Below, piece after piece: positions 62,737 through 64,000 of a DNA stretch of 64,000 nucleotides. This DNA comes from Kangiella sediminilitoris. Its GTDB lineage: Bacteria; Pseudomonadota; Gammaproteobacteria; Enterobacterales; Kangiellaceae. How positions within the stretch are numbered: position 1 is the stretch's first letter; every line of letters begins with the position of its first letter. A program made the translations under genes and the position numbers. The notes beneath the pieces are model-generated. The model worked only from the letters and a program-made list of their open reading frames with translations. It was not told where the DNA came from and did no database searches. Where the stretch lies: NCBI RefSeq assembly GCF_001708405.1, contig NZ_CP012418.1, forward strand, positions 620,001 to 684,000. Direction: 5' to 3'.

Positions 62737-64000
62737 CTAACGGTAAATTGTTAGTCTTTGTCCGGGTCTTATGATGCTGTTTCTAGACAGCCTATTCCAT
62801 TTGGTAAGCTCACTTACTTTGACTTTGAACTTTCTTGCAATAGTGTAAAGCGAGTCACCGGATTTGACTTGGTAAGAAGTCTTAGCAGATGCGAAGTTTG
62901 CATAACGCTTTGGCCATACTTTAAGCCTTTGGCCAATTCTTAGGGTGCTCGTTTTGCTGATGTTATTCCAGCGAGCGATTTGAGACGAGCTAACTCCAAA
63001 ACGTTTGCCAATACTCCATAGGTTGTCACCACTTCGAACTCTGTAAGTCTGATAGCGACGGCGCTGACGGTTTTTATCCAGTGTTGCCATAAAGTTCAGT
63101 TCATGCTCTGAGGCATTGGCGAACCCGGGCATCTTCAAAACTTGCCCAATACTAAGAAAGTCGGACTTCAGTTTATTAATACTTTTAAGTGTTGAGACAC
63201 TAGTCTTATGTTTATTTGCAATAGTACTTAGATTGTCGCCTGACTTAACTGTGTAAGTTAGCAATCCAAGGCTTTTCCCTGGCTCAATTCCCAGCAGTCC
63301 TTTTTGGAAAAGCTGCACGTTCTTGGTCGGCACTAAAATCGTTGCCTGGCCATGCTCCTCTGGTATAAATAATTTATTGTACGCAGGGTTGAGGCGATAG
63401 AAGTCGCTTTTATTGATGTTCGATATCTTTGCCAGTTGCATTAAATTGGCTGGCGCATCAATAATTACCTCTGTAAATGCCGGTGTATTCTCAATAAAAG
63501 GTAGATCGACATTATAATCCTGTGGATTGAGGAAGATTTTAGACAGTGCTATCCATTTTGGGACATGACGCATGGTTTCTCTGGGTAAACGTAGAGACCA
63601 ATAGTCCGTTGGCTTTCCCTGTCTTGCATTGCGTCTGATGGCTTTTTTTACGTTCCCTTGGCCTACATTATATGCCGCTACGGTCAGTAGCCAGTCACCA
63701 TCGAACATTTCGTTCAGGTACTCGTAATAATCCAAAGCTGCCTGGGTCGAGGCTACTACATCACGTCGACCGTCGTACCATTGGTCAATCTTAAGTCCAA
63801 ATCCTCTGGCCGTTCTCGGCATAAACTGCCAAAGGCCAGCCGCCTGAACTACCGAATGAGCCAGTGGGTCAAAGTTGCTTTCCACCATTGGGGTAAAAGC
63901 GAGTTCGACCGGCATGTTCCTTTTATGGAGCTCGTTAATAATGTAATGCAAATACGGTGCGGCTTTGTTTGCACGCTCGACCAGAAGGTGTTTATGAGTC
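62737..64000 (-). CDS. mltD: Membrane-bound lytic murein transglycosylase D, 5'-truncated by window edge
   Basis: Cleaves peptidoglycan glycan strands with formation of 1,6-anhydro-MurNAc at the outer membrane or periplasm. The open frame continues to the window's right edge without a stop; the in-frame TTG at 63951 is internal. Visible are the SLT catalytic domain (VELAFTPMVESNFDPLAHS with the catalytic Glu in PMVES, then GLWQFMPRTARGFGL and AAYNVGQGNVKKAI) and three C-terminal LysM repeats (YTVKSGDNLSTIANKHKTS, YRVRSGDNLWSIGKRFG, YQVKSGDSLYTIARKF) that bind peptidoglycan. The expected signal peptide/lipobox lies beyond the window. Domain order equals MltD. Confidence 0.94.
   Translation of the reverse strand, partial: THKHLLVERANKAAPYLHYIINELHKRNMPVELAFTPMVESNFDPLAHSVVQAAGLWQFMPRTARGFGLKIDQWYDGRRDVVASTQAALDYYEYLNEMFDGDWLLTVAAYNVGQGNVKKAIRRNARQGKPTDYWSLRLPRETMRHVPKWIALSKIFLNPQDYNVDLPFIENTPAFTEVIIDAPANLMQLAKISNINKSDFYRLNPAYNKLFIPEEHGQATILVPTKNVQLFQKGLLGIEPGKSLGLLTYTVKSGDNLSTIANKHKTSVSTLKSINKLKSDFLSIGQVLKMPGFANASEHELNFMATLDKNRQRRRYQTYRVRSGDNLWSIGKRFGVSSSQIARWNNISKTSTLRIGQRLKVWPKRYANFASAKTSYQVKSGDSLYTIARKFKVKVSELTKWNRLSRNSIIRPGQRLTIYR

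Overview
The window looks like a chromosomal segment of a free-living, aerobic, probably marine gammaproteobacterium of moderate GC. I infer a Kangiella-like member of the Oceanospirillales/Alteromonadales neighbourhood from the conserved block folD - tRNAs - tig - clpP - clpX - lon - hupB - ppiD, the TonB2-type operon with DUF3450 and TtpC-like genes, and the very large NAD-dependent glutamate dehydrogenase. The genus is an inference that only a similarity search could fix. I see no rRNA operon, insertion sequence, prophage or CRISPR array; nearly all DNA is densely packed coding sequence.

Layout. 1-4.7 kb: 3' part of NAD-glutamate dehydrogenase, a 55-aa orphan gene and an SDR dehydrogenase. 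4.8-11.8 kb (minus): a moxR-DUF58-DUF4381-batA-batB/C-batD aerotolerance operon with overlapping genes. 12-15.5 kb (plus): fadIJ beta-oxidation operon behind a PsrA-type palindrome. 15.6-17.2 kb (minus): a small membrane protein and two related outer-membrane barrels. 17.4-21.2 kb (plus): a second moxR-DUF58-transglutaminase cluster. 21.2-24.9 kb: miaE, pepE, a large secreted protein with one CxxCH haem motif, DUF924. 24.9-26.9 kb (minus): ppiB-lpxH and a ClpP-fold lipoprotein. 27-31.5 kb: cysS, a DUF3012 lipoprotein, a small CDF-type transporter, folD and four tRNA genes (Pro, Arg, His, Leu).

31.6-44.1 kb: the protein quality-control block tig, clpP, clpX, lon, hupB, tRNA-Val, tRNA-Asp, ppiD. 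It is interrupted between clpP and clpX by two unusual genes: a nucleotide-transporter-like membrane protein ending in a cadherin-like domain, and a convergent gene for an exported PPP-type phosphatase fused to an atypical lipid/protein-kinase-like domain. A good heat-shock (sigma-32) promoter match sits before clpX, as expected if the insertion cut clpX off from the clpP promoter.

44.1-49.4 kb (minus): a Sap/Dpp-type peptide ABC transporter. 49.7-50.9 kb: an outer-membrane barrel with its own operator-like palindrome. 51.2-58.1 kb: a TonB2-type energy-transduction operon followed by a degenerate M16-peptidase-like secreted protein. 58.2-62.7 kb: ycjX-ycjF and a NatAB-type ABC exporter. The window ends inside an mltD-like lytic transglycosylase gene on the minus strand.

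The most novel-looking element is the clpP-clpX insertion, above all the phosphatase-kinase fusion.
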